Below are positions 18,125-25,112 of a DNA stretch of 35,807 nt, in pieces. The translations under genes and the position numbers were made by a program. Where the stretch lies: positions 1-35,807 of the forward strand of contig CAZFQD010000006.1 of the NCBI GenBank assembly GCA_964520885.1, given 5' to 3'. The notes under the pieces are model-generated. The model searched no databases, was not told where the DNA came from, and saw only the letters and a program-made list of their open reading frames with translations. Origin of the DNA: CAZFQD01 sp964520885. GTDB lineage: Bacteria; Bacillota; Clostridia; Oscillospirales; SIG519. Numbering within the stretch: position 1 is the first letter of the stretch; each line of letters begins with the position of its first letter.

Positions 18125-18178
18125 GTAGGTATGCAGGTATTTAACAAGAGTAATTGCAAATGACAATAAGTATATAAA

Positions 18179-18212
18179 ATAACCGTGTCCAAAAAAACAA
18201 GGACACGGTTTA
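18179..18212. terminator. Bidirectional hairpin between trmL and the WxL-partner gene
   Basis: A 12-bp stem TAACCGTGTCC-type with GGACACGGTTTA around an A-rich 10-nt loop, between convergent genes. The T-tract after it on the plus strand is short (TTTAATATG), so termination strength is uncertain. Confidence 0.55.
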
Positions 18213-18250
18213 ATATGTTTAAATATGTAAATTGAGTAATAAGAAATCGT

Positions 18251-19291
18251 TCAAGCCTTTTTTTTCTTTTTAAAGAAAAGGAAATAGATTAGCAATATTA
18301 TTACTACTAAAAACAAGAAAGCTATTATGATAATCTTATAAATAGTCTCTTCCGTTAATGCTCCGGCATTATCATTTTTTTGTTTTTCCTTTTCTATTTC
18401 TTTTATTGCTGTATCTACTTCTTTAGATTCAAGGTTTAATACAAATTCTCTTGATATACTCTTTATTTCTTTTTTTCCATATTCCAATAACAAAAGAATC
18501 CTATAGGTGTCTTGCACATATTGTTCAGGAGGAATTAAAAAATCAATTCTGCATGTATTCTCCGGATAAACAATATTAATTTCTTTTTCCGCTTCATAAA
18601 CCAATTTATCCTCATTATCATACATAAAAATTTTTGCATTCGGATAACAATAGGTGTTACCAATGTTTGAAATATAAAAAGAAAAAACCAAATCCTTATC
18701 TTTAATCCATTTTTTCTCAATAATATCTTGAATGCTAAAATCATATGTGGTTTCATCTCCGATTCGTATGATAACCGCACTCGAAAGTGAATATGCCTCG
18801 TTTATTTTAAAACCGATACCTTTCTCATTTTTCTCGCTTTCTTTTCCATCAATAACGGCACTTCTTAAGTAAATAACAGCTATATACGTCCCTGGAGTTG
18901 CATTTTGCGGAACGGAGATGATAAAATCAAAAACCTTCTCTTCTCTGGAATCTAATGTAACTTTTTCCTCGGTTATATTAAGCCAAGAACCAACTTTTTT
19001 TCGCGTTGCTTCTTCAGGTGTTAAAACCATTGTCCCGCCATTGTTTCCGGTGTATCCGTCACTGACAAACAAAGTATTTGTTTTCTTTAATTCGCCCAAA
19101 TTTCGCAAAACAATTGAAAAAGTAGCCTTTTCCCCAGGGGTTGCAATCAAATCAACAAAGGTATCAGTAGTTCCTACTACGGAGTAATCAAATAATGAAC
19201 TCTCCTGTTTTTCATTGTTTTCTGCAAAAACAATGTTAGGATAAAGAAGCATTATAAATATGATTAATATTAAAAAAACTCCCTTTTTCAT
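18251..19291 (-). CDS. WxL-interacting-protein-like membrane-anchored protein (DUF916/DUF3324 type)
   Basis: A 346-aa secreted, membrane-tethered protein. It has a signal peptide (1-23, ending VFA), two Ig-like beta domains and one TM helix (about 318-340) with a KKKKK cytoplasmic tail. The first domain (about 35-145) fits the DUF916 pattern: VDLIATPGEKATFSIVLRN early, then WLNITEEKVTLDSREEKVF and VPQNATPGTYIAVIYL. The second (about 183-288) resembles DUF3324 (FSFYISNIGNTYCYPNAKI). In Bacilli such proteins hold WxL-domain proteins at the wall and may bind host ligands. Its partner is the upstream WxL-like gene. SD AGAGGGG lies 5 nt before the ATG at 19291. Similarity is by pattern, not by search, so the family call is moderate. 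Confidence 0.65.
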   Translation of the reverse strand: MKKGVFLILIIFIMLLYPNIVFAENNEKQESSLFDYSVVGTTDTFVDLIATPGEKATFSIVLRNLGELKKTNTLFVSDGYTGNNGGTMVLTPEEATRKKVGSWLNITEEKVTLDSREEKVFDFIISVPQNATPGTYIAVIYLRSAVIDGKESEKNEKGIGFKINEAYSLSSAVIIRIGDETTYDFSIQDIIEKKWIKDKDLVFSFYISNIGNTYCYPNAKIFMYDNEDKLVYEAEKEINIVYPENTCRIDFLIPPEQYVQDTYRILLLLEYGKKEIKSISREFVLNLESKEVDTAIKEIEKEKQKNDNAGALTEETIYKIIIIAFLFLVVIILLIYFLFFKKKKKA

Positions 19292-19338
19292 AATTTCCCC
19301 TCTTTTTTTATCTTTCACTTTAATCTAATAGAATAGAT

Positions 19339-19384
19339 AAAAATGAGGATAAGTTTTAACAGAGTATCTCTTATCCTCATTTTT
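19339..19384 (-). terminator. Hairpin between the WxL-like gene and its partner gene
   Basis: A perfect 15-bp stem, AAAAATGAGGATAAG with CTTATCCTCATTTTT, and a 16-nt loop, 30 nt after the WxL-like stop. On the minus strand the 3' arm ends in five T. It probably lowers expression of the downstream anchor protein relative to the secreted one. Confidence 0.6.
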
Positions 19385-19414
19385 AATATTAGCACTTGAA
19401 ATTAATACAAATTA

Positions 19415-20128
19415 TTATGTCGGGTTACTATCTACACTAAAAGTAATAGTAGTTTCATAGGTCCCAACAAATATCTGGTATTCTCGATCGCCATCAACTA
19501 TAACAGGGTCTCCACTAGAAAATTCGCCTGACTCAGCAGAACTTGTGATTGTAGTTCCAACTGGTAAGGTGTCAACAAGTGTTATTGTAGAATCAATTTC
19601 AAAATCAAACAAACCTGCTCCGTAACCGGGTTCTACCTCAAGTATATCCAAGTCGCCACTACCGACTATTGTATCATCAACAGTATAATGGGTAGTAGGA
19701 ATATCTTGACCATTGGTTGCAGGAATAGCAGCTTCATCTATTATTGCAGCATCAGCACTATCTTTTAAGTTAATTGATAGCCAGTCTTCAACATCTACAT
19801 TAACTGACAAAGTTGCCTCAGCAACACTGGGGTCATCAATACCTGTTTCAGTAAAATCACTAAAACTTATGGTGAATATCCAACCTGAATTTGTTCCTGT
19901 TAAATCTTCAACTGAAATATCTGTCTCATTACTTTCTAGTGCAGTACCAGTTTGATCAATCTCCCAGGTATCCAACGAAGTGAATCCAGCACTATGAGAA
20001 CTTACTGAAATGCCACCTGAAGTAATGGAAAAGTCATCAACTGCAAGTGCACCCATAATGTTAAATGAGAACATTAGCACAAGAGCTGTTGAAATTGCAA
20101 TAAGTTTTTTTAAGTTTTTCTTTTTCAT
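19415..20128 (-). CDS. Secreted WxL-like surface protein with WxF motif
   Basis: A 237-aa secreted protein. It has a signal peptide (1-29: KKKNLKK, hydrophobic core, ALA end) and essentially one beta-rich acidic domain. Two spaced motifs match the WxL domain layout in degenerate form: TGTNSGWIFTISFSDF (W83, F85) in place of the proximal GWxLxxS, and GTYETTITFSVDSNP at the C-terminus in place of YxxxLxWxLxxxP. Canonical WxL domains bind peptidoglycan non-covalently in Lactobacillales. AGAAGGAAAAA precedes the ATG. A GEMM-I riboswitch lies about 115 nt upstream in the leader. Alternative: an unrelated secreted beta-sandwich. The neighbouring DUF916-like gene supports the WxL call. Confidence 0.6.
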   Translation of the reverse strand: MKKKNLKKLIAISTALVLMFSFNIMGALAVDDFSITSGGISVSSHSAGFTSLDTWEIDQTGTALESNETDISVEDLTGTNSGWIFTISFSDFTETGIDDPSVAEATLSVNVDVEDWLSINLKDSADAAIIDEAAIPATNGQDIPTTHYTVDDTIVGSGDLDILEVEPGYGAGLFDFEIDSTITLVDTLPVGTTITSSAESGEFSSGDPVIVDGDREYQIFVGTYETTITFSVDSNPT

Positions 20129-20243
20129 GATATTTTTCCTTCTTTCTGTTTTTTTAAAATTTTGTCATTTTTTTTGCGAATTATTATCCTACTGATAATT
20201 TGAATAGGGTAAAAAAGAATTTAAAAAACTATAAAAAAAACCT

Positions 20244-20345
20244 CCTTCATTTTCGGTAACTCGGCTACCATACCCATTTTCATGGGGTTAGGTCCTATGG
20301 CTTTGTGCCCCTGACTTTCGTCAGGTTTACTATTATCGTTGAAAG
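20244..20345 (-). ncRNA. GEMM-I cyclic-dinucleotide riboswitch upstream of the WxL-like gene
   Basis: Reading the minus strand from 20345, the RNA shows the class hallmarks in order. AAACC opens a 6-bp P1b stem (CCTGAC/GTCAGG) capped by a GAAA tetraloop. Then come ACAAAGCC, a P2 stem (CCATA/TATGG) with the GGACCTAA internal segment and CCCAT-GAAA-ATGGG hairpin, and finally GGTAGCCGAGTTACCG. Outer pairing CTTTCA/TGAAGG is possible. It aligns with the Vibrio Vc2 aptamer from AAACC to AAAGCC without gaps. The base aligned with ligand-contacting G20 is A (plus-strand T at 20331); C92 (20256) and A47 are kept. Eight T follow the aptamer directly. Ligand is c-di-GMP or, if A20 holds, 3',3'-cGAMP. 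On or off mode is unresolved. Confidence 0.85.
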
Positions 20346-20417
20346 ACCAAAACTATTGCAAAATGGTTTTCCATTGATTATAAAATTATATAGGTACTAA
20401 TAGAATAGGGGTAATAA

Positions 20418-20498
20418 TTACTTATTAAGACCAAATCTTTTGTTGAATTTAGCAACTCTACCGTTAGTAACAATTACAGTTTTATTTGTTAAGCTCAT
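20418..20498 (-). CDS. Possible 26-aa basic leader peptide
   Basis: An ORF reading MSLTNKTVIVTN then GRVAKFNKRFGLNK and TAA, with GGAAG 5 nt before the ATG. An in-frame ATG at 20510 would add four residues but has no SD. It is the first ORF downstream of a consensus promoter and lies 72 nt before the riboswitch in the same direction. It is basic and has no TM segment. It could be a small protein, a translated leader that couples to the riboswitch, or chance. No homolog is recognised. Confidence 0.4.
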   Translation of the reverse strand: MSLTNKTVIVTNGRVAKFNKRFGLNK

Positions 20499-20580
20499 TT
20501 TTACTTCCATAAAGAATATATTTTTGGAGTATTTTGCTTTTTTTCCTGCATAATATTACTAACTACATTTTATATTTATA

Positions 20581-20609
20581 ATTATATACTAAAAAATACT
20601 TGTTGTCAA
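20581..20609 (-). promoter_or_regulatory. Consensus promoter for the WxL-like leader
   Basis: Exact TTGACA (20604-20609), 17-nt spacer and exact TATAAT (20581-20586) on the minus strand. Predicted start about 20574, giving a leader of about 445 nt to the WxL-like gene that includes the small ORF and the riboswitch. Confidence 0.8.
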
Positions 20610-20680
20610 CATTTAATTCTAATAGTGCATTCTCATACTATAAAATAAATGATATTCTTTTAAAAAAGGAGTTTTATTTT

Positions 20681-21019
20681 ATGACAAAATATTTAGATTT
20701 TATTTCACTGGGAAAAAAAATCAGACAATCAAGAATCAAAAAAAATATTACTCAAGAAAAATTGGCTGAAATTTGCGAACTTTCAATATCATTTATTGGT
20801 CATATTGAAAGAGGAACAAGAAAACTATCTCTTGAATCTCTATTTAAAATTTCAAATGCTTTAAATGTAAGCATAGATTTTTTAATTAGTGATTCTTTTA
20901 GTAATGATGATTTGCAAAAAATTATTAATTTATTGCAAAATATTAAAGGTAATAGTGAAAAAACAAACAGTTATTATAATATTATAAAAATTCTTGCTGA
21001 AAATATTGAGAAATTATAA
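20681..21019 (+). CDS. XRE-family (Cro/CI) transcriptional regulator
   Basis: A 112-aa DNA-binding protein. The N-terminal HTH (about 12-66) reads IRQSRIKKNITQEKLAEICE, then LSISFIGHIERGTRKLSLESLFKIS and LNVSIDFL. The remaining 40 residues are a short helical tail, possibly for dimerisation. Start at 20681 is fixed by AAGGAG 10 nt upstream; the frame is open for 27 codons before that without an SD. Its start lies 71 nt from the -35 box of the divergent WxL-like promoter, so it may regulate that operon or itself. Effector unknown. A strong terminator follows. Confidence 0.9.
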   Translation: MTKYLDFISLGKKIRQSRIKKNITQEKLAEICELSISFIGHIERGTRKLSLESLFKISNALNVSIDFLISDSFSNDDLQKIINLLQNIKGNSEKTNSYYNIIKILAENIEKL

Positions 21020-21022
21020 GTC

Positions 21023-21057
21023 AAAAGTTTTTTTGCTTTTAGCAAAAAAACTTTTTT
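21023..21057 (+). terminator. Intrinsic terminator after the XRE gene
   Basis: A 15-bp stem (AAAAGTTTTTTTGCT with AGCAAAAAAACTTTT) with a TTT loop, four nt after the stop codon and running into further T. Confidence 0.8.
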
Positions 21058-21112
21058 GTTAATTAAATAATAATTATATTATTATTTTACTTTATTTAGT
21101 GCAAAATTTTAG

Positions 21113-21141
21113 TTGAATTTAATATTATTATATAATATAAT
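21113..21141 (+). promoter_or_regulatory. Promoter of the glycolytic cluster
   Basis: TTGAAT (21113-21118), 17-nt spacer, TATAAT (21136-21141), ending 45 nt before pgk. Confidence 0.6.
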
Positions 21142-21186
21142 ATTTAAAGTTAATAATAAATTTAAATAAATTTTGAGGTGTCAATT

Positions 21187-22374
21187 ATGTTAAACAAAAA
21201 AACTATTGAAGATATTGTAGTGAAAGGAAAAAAAGTGTTAGCCCGTTGTGATTTTAATGTTCCACTTGACGAAAACAATAAAATTACAGATGATAAAAGA
21301 ATAGTTGAAGCATTAAAAACAATAAACTATTTAATTTCTAATGGTGCTAAGGTTATACTTTGCTCACATTTAGGAAGACCTAAGGGGGAGTTTAATAAGA
21401 AATACTCATTATCACCAATTGCAGTTAGATTATCGGAGCTATTGGGCAAACAAGTTAAAATGTCTAAGGATGTAATTGGCGAAGATGCAAAGTCTCTTTC
21501 TAATTCTTTAAAAGACGGCGAAGTTATGCTTTTGGAAAATGTTCGTTTTCATAAAGAAGAAGAAAAAAATGACTCTGCTTTTTCAAAAGAATTAGCATCT
21601 TTGGCTGAAATATATGTAAATGATGCATTTGGAACAGCTCACAGAGCACATAGTTCTACTGCCGGTGTTGCCGATTATTTGCCTGCTGTTTGTGGCTACC
21701 TTATTCAAAAAGAAGTAGAAATAATGGGTAAAGCACTTGACAATCCCGTTAGACCTTTTATCGCAATTTTGGGTGGATTTAAGGTTTCGGATAAAATTGG
21801 TGTAATTAATAATCTATTAGATAAAGTCGATACATTAATTATAGGCGGAGGTATGGCTTATACTTTTATTAAAGCAAAAGGCGGAACAGTAGGAAAATCA
21901 ATTTGCGAAAATGATAAAATTGAATTAGCAAAGGAATTACTTGAAAAAGCAAAGTCAAAAAAGGTTAATTTGCTTTTGCCAATAGATACAGTTGTAGGAT
22001 TAGAATTTAAGGCTGATACACAAAGTAAAATAGTTCCCACAATGGAAATTCCGGATGAATGGGAAGGCTTTGATATTGGACCAAAAACAAGAGAACTATT
22101 TTCAAAAAACATTGAAAACGCAAAAACCGTTATTTGGAATGGTCCAATGGGAGTTTTTGAATTTGAACAATTTAAGGCTGGAACAATAGCAATTGCAACA
22201 GCAGTTGCAAAATCAGGAGCAATTTCAATTATCGGTGGCGGAGATTCTGCGGCGGCTTGTGAAATATTAGGCTTTGCCGATAAGATGACGCACATTTCAA
22301 CCGGTGGCGGTGCTTCTCTTGAATTTTTAGAAGGCTTGGAATTACCGGGAATTGCTTGTCTAGACGATAAATAA
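21187..22374 (+). CDS. pgk: Phosphoglycerate kinase
   Basis: Transfers the acyl phosphate of 1,3-bisphosphoglycerate to ADP in glycolysis. The 395-aa protein has the N-domain substrate motif RCDFNVPLDE, SHLGRPKG and the LLENVRFHKEEEKND stretch, then the C-domain nucleotide site (AILGGFKVSDKIGVI, IIGGGMAYTF, WNGPMGVFEFEQF, IIGGGDSAAAC, HISTGGGASLEFLEG). The ATG at 21187 is right: the GTG at 21178 belongs to the GAGGTG ribosome site. First gene of pgk-tpiA-gpmI. No gap gene lies upstream in the window. Confidence 0.98.
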   Translation: MLNKKTIEDIVVKGKKVLARCDFNVPLDENNKITDDKRIVEALKTINYLISNGAKVILCSHLGRPKGEFNKKYSLSPIAVRLSELLGKQVKMSKDVIGEDAKSLSNSLKDGEVMLLENVRFHKEEEKNDSAFSKELASLAEIYVNDAFGTAHRAHSSTAGVADYLPAVCGYLIQKEVEIMGKALDNPVRPFIAILGGFKVSDKIGVINNLLDKVDTLIIGGGMAYTFIKAKGGTVGKSICENDKIELAKELLEKAKSKKVNLLLPIDTVVGLEFKADTQSKIVPTMEIPDEWEGFDIGPKTRELFSKNIENAKTVIWNGPMGVFEFEQFKAGTIAIATAVAKSGAISIIGGGDSAAACEILGFADKMTHISTGGGASLEFLEGLELPGIACLDDK

Positions 22375-22395
22375 ATTAAAAATTGACAACTTAGT

Positions 22396-22456
22396 TGTCA
22401 CCCTGAGTGTAACGAAGGGTCTGTCTGAGATTCTTCGCCAATGGCTCAGAATGACA
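22396..22456. repeat. Dispersed-type palindromic repeat between pgk and tpiA
   Basis: A 61-bp element with arms TGTCACCCTGAG (22396-22407) and CTCAGAATGACA (22445-22456), two mismatches, enclosing a second CGAAG/CTTCG-type inversion. It belongs by sequence to the widespread GTCATTCTGAG...CGAAGAATCT intergenic repeats seen in many bacterial genomes. It is more GC-rich than the surroundings. As RNA it would fold into a long hairpin inside the operon. Confidence 0.65.
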
Positions 22457-22486
22457 GTTAGACTTATTTAGAAAGGAAAACAAAAA

Positions 22487-23254
22487 ATGAATAAAGAATT
22501 GCGTAAAGCAGTTATTGCAGGAAATTGGAAAATGAATAAAACACCCTCTGAGGCAAAAGCATTAATTGAGGAGTTGAAACCTCTTGTTAAAAATGCCTCT
22601 TGTGATGTTGTTATTTGCGTTCCTTATGTTGACTTAGCAGTTGCTATTGAAACCTGCAAAGGTTCAAATATTAAAGTAGGTGCTCAAAATATGCACTTTG
22701 AAAAAAGCGGTGCATTTACAGGCGAAATTTCAGCACAAATGTTAAAAGAAATTGGAATTGAATATGTAATAATAGGACACAGCGAAAGAAGACAGTATTT
22801 TAATGAAACAGATATAACTGTTAATAAAAAAGTTAAATTTGTATTAGAAAACAATATAATTCCTATTCTTTGCGTTGGTGAAACCTTAGAGCAAAGAGAG
22901 CAGGGAATTACTGCGGAATTAGTTGCATTACAAATAAAAAATGCTCTTTTAGACATAACAACTAAGCAAGCAAAAAAGATAATTATTGCTTACGAGCCTG
23001 TTTGGGCTATTGGAACAGGAAAAACTGCTACTTGTGAACAAGCTAATGAAGTTAATGGCATTATTAGAAGCACATTAGCAAAAATATATGATGAAAATAC
23101 AGCAAATAGTATAACTATTCAATATGGTGGCTCAATGAACGCAAGTAATGCCGACGAACTTTTAAGCAAGGAGCATATTGATGGCGGTCTTATTGGCGGA
23201 GCATCATTAAAGGCTAATGACTTTACAGTTATAATTAAAGCCGCAAGCAAATAA
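22487..23254 (+). CDS. tpiA: Triosephosphate isomerase
   Basis: Interconverts dihydroxyacetone phosphate and glyceraldehyde 3-phosphate. At 255 aa it is normal. Catalytic motifs: AGNWKMNKTP (Lys near 15), IIGHSERRQYF (His), the AYEPVWAIGTGKTAT loop with the catalytic Glu and flexible lid, and the phosphate loop QYGGSMNASNADEL with DGGLIGGASL at the end. GAAAGGAAAA precedes the ATG. Second gene of the cluster, separated from pgk by the palindromic repeat. Confidence 0.98.
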   Translation: MNKELRKAVIAGNWKMNKTPSEAKALIEELKPLVKNASCDVVICVPYVDLAVAIETCKGSNIKVGAQNMHFEKSGAFTGEISAQMLKEIGIEYVIIGHSERRQYFNETDITVNKKVKFVLENNIIPILCVGETLEQREQGITAELVALQIKNALLDITTKQAKKIIIAYEPVWAIGTGKTATCEQANEVNGIIRSTLAKIYDENTANSITIQYGGSMNASNADELLSKEHIDGGLIGGASLKANDFTVIIKAASK

Positions 23255-23275
23255 AAACGAAAAACGAGGGAAAAT

Positions 23276-24667
23276 ATGAAAAAACCTATTGTTCTTACTA
23301 TATTAGATGGATTTGGAATCAGCAAAAGTAAAACTTACAATGCTATTGCTAATGCAAATACAGAGAATTTAACAAATTACTTTAATAATTACCCGTTTAC
23401 TTTGCTGGGCTCGTCTGGTATGAATGTTGGCTTACCTGAGGGACAAATGGGTAACAGTGAGGTAGGGCATACTAATATTGGTGCTGGACGAGTTGTTTAT
23501 CAAGAGCTAACAAGAATTTCAAAAAGCATAAAAGACGGTGATTTTTTTACAAATTCCGCTTTTTTAGGTGCTATCCAAAATTGTAAAATAAATAATTCTG
23601 CTTTGCACATTATGGGACTTTTGTCTGACGGTGGAGTTCATAGCCACAATACTCATCTTTTTGCACTGTTAGAACTTGCTAAAAAGAATAATTTAAAAAA
23701 AGTTTTTATTCATTGTTTAATGGATGGCAGAGATGTTTCGCCTGTTTCGGGTAAGGATTTTATTTTAGAATTAGAAGAAAAAATAAAAGAAATCGGTGTT
23801 GGCAATATTGCTACTATTATGGGAAGATATTATGCAATGGATAGAGATAATCGCTGGGAGCGAGTAGAAAAAGCATATTCTGCTTTAATTTATGGGATAG
23901 GAGAAAATGAAACAACTGCACTTAGTGCAATAACTAATTCATATAATAATGATATTACTGACGAATTTGTTAAACCTACTATTATAGGAAAATATGAAAA
24001 AATAAAGGCAAACGATTCATTCATATTTTTTAACTTTCGTCCGGACAGAGCAAGAGAAATTACAAGAACATTAGTAGATAAAGAGTTTAATAACTTTGAA
24101 AGAACAAGAGGATTTATTGCTTTGTATTTTGTTTGTATGACACAGTATGATATTAAAATGCCAAATGTAACTGTAGCATTTTCACCTCAAACTTTAGATA
24201 ATACCTTAGGAGAATATATTAGCAATTTAGGAAAAACACAGCTTAGAATTGCCGAAACAGAAAAGTATGCTCATGTAACTTTCTTTTTTAACGGAGGAAT
24301 TGAAAATCCTTATAAAGGAGAGGATAGGGTTTTAATTCCATCACCAAAAGTTGCCACTTATGATTTAAAACCCGAAATGAGTGCTTATGAAGTTTGCTCC
24401 AATGTTTGTGAGAGAATACTTAGTGGGAAATACGATGTTATAATATTAAATTATGCAAATTGTGATATGGTNNNNNNNNNNNNNNNNNNNNNNNNNNNNN
24501 NNNNNNNNNNNNNNNNNNNNNNNNNNNNNNNNNNNNNNNNNNNNNNNNNNNNNNNNNNNNNNNNNNNNNNNGGCGGTTGTTTAGCCGATATTGCACCAAC
24601 AATACTACATATTATGGGAACAAAACAGCCAAAAGAAATGGATGGAGTTTCATTAATTAGGAATTAG
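23276..24667 (+). CDS. gpmI: 2,3-bisphosphoglycerate-independent phosphoglycerate mutase, interrupted by an assembly gap
   Basis: Mn-dependent enzyme converting 3- to 2-phosphoglycerate. The N-terminus shows PIVLTILDGFGISKS (metal site), MGNSEVGHTNIGAGRVVYQ with the catalytic Ser, SDGGVHSHNTHLFALLELAKK, CLMDGRDVSP and GRYYAMDRDNRWERVEKAY. The frame continues to VIILNYANCDMV, enters 100 N, and resumes at GGCLADIAPTILHIMGT to the end. The missing segment normally holds GHTG and TADHGN metal ligands. By comparison with the usual family length of about 510 aa, roughly 75 residues (about 226 nt) are missing rather than 33. The gene is probably intact in the organism. Confidence 0.95.
   Translation: MKKPIVLTILDGFGISKSKTYNAIANANTENLTNYFNNYPFTLLGSSGMNVGLPEGQMGNSEVGHTNIGAGRVVYQELTRISKSIKDGDFFTNSAFLGAIQNCKINNSALHIMGLLSDGGVHSHNTHLFALLELAKKNNLKKVFIHCLMDGRDVSPVSGKDFILELEEKIKEIGVGNIATIMGRYYAMDRDNRWERVEKAYSALIYGIGENETTALSAITNSYNNDITDEFVKPTIIGKYEKIKANDSFIFFNFRPDRAREITRTLVDKEFNNFERTRGFIALYFVCMTQYDIKMPNVTVAFSPQTLDNTLGEYISNLGKTQLRIAETEKYAHVTFFFNGGIENPYKGEDRVLIPSPKVATYDLKPEMSAYEVCSNVCERILSGKYDVIILNYANCDMXXXXXXXXXXXXXXXXXXXXXXXXXXXXXXXXXXGGCLADIAPTILHIMGTKQPKEMDGVSLIRN
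24472..24571. other. Assembly gap of 100 N inside gpmI
   Basis: Exactly 100 N, the usual placeholder for a gap of unknown size. The reading frame is the same on both sides, so true length is compatible with 100 + 3k nt; family length suggests about 226 nt. Confidence 0.95.
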
Positions 24668-24668
24668 A

Positions 24669-24680
24669 AATGAGGAATTA
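24669..24680. repeat. Left copy of an inverted 12-bp repeat flanking cdd
   Basis: AATGAGGAATTA here is repeated exactly in inverse orientation at 25086-25097, so the pair brackets cdd. The left copy includes the GAGG that serves as the cdd ribosome site. Confidence 0.5.
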
Positions 24681-24683
24681 AAA

Positions 24684-25076
24684 ATGTTATCTCAGACAAT
24701 AATTAATGAATTAATTAACAAAGCTAAGTCTGCTATGAGTAATTCATATTCTCCTTATTCTAAATTTGCAGTAGGTTCAGTCTTGCTAACTGAAGATGAA
24801 AAAATATTCACAGGCTGTAATGTTGAAAACGCTTCTTTTGGAGCAACTGTTTGTGCCGAAAGAGTGGCTTTATTTAATGCAATTTCAAAGGGTGAAAAAA
24901 ACTTTAAAGCAATTGCAATTATTTCAAGTTCTGATGATTTTTGCACCCCTTGTGGCATTTGCAGGCAATGCCTAATTGAATTTTCAAAAGATATGTTGGT
25001 TATTTGCTGTAACAATAAAGGTGAATATAAACTACATAAAATAAATGAGTTATTACCTAGTAGTTTTTTGTTTTAG
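24684..25076 (+). CDS. cdd: Cytidine deaminase
   Basis: Deaminates cytidine and deoxycytidine in pyrimidine salvage. The 130-aa homotetrameric form. Motifs: SPYSKFAVGSVLLT, TGCNVENASFG, the zinc and catalytic Glu segment TVCAERVALFNAIS, and the second zinc motif PCGICRQCLIEF. SD GAGG lies 9 nt upstream within the repeat copy. It sits 16 nt after gpmI and 36 nt before rsmA, possibly co-transcribed. Confidence 0.96.
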   Translation: MLSQTIINELINKAKSAMSNSYSPYSKFAVGSVLLTEDEKIFTGCNVENASFGATVCAERVALFNAISKGEKNFKAIAIISSSDDFCTPCGICRQCLIEFSKDMLVICCNNKGEYKLHKINELLPSSFLF

Positions 25077-25085
25077 TTTTTCTCC

Positions 25086-25097
25086 TAATTCCTCATT
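25086..25097. repeat. Right copy of the inverted 12-bp repeat flanking cdd
   Basis: TAATTCCTCATT, exact inverse of 24669-24680, just after the cdd stop and 15 nt before rsmA. Confidence 0.5.
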
Positions 25098-25112
25098 ATA
25101 AAGGATGGTTTT

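Noticed and set aside
20232..20262. A GGAGG sequence and tiny frame starting ATGAAGGAGG at the 3' edge of the riboswitch.
   Set aside because: The frame is 9 codons, inside the aptamer's closing helix, and has no SD of its own.
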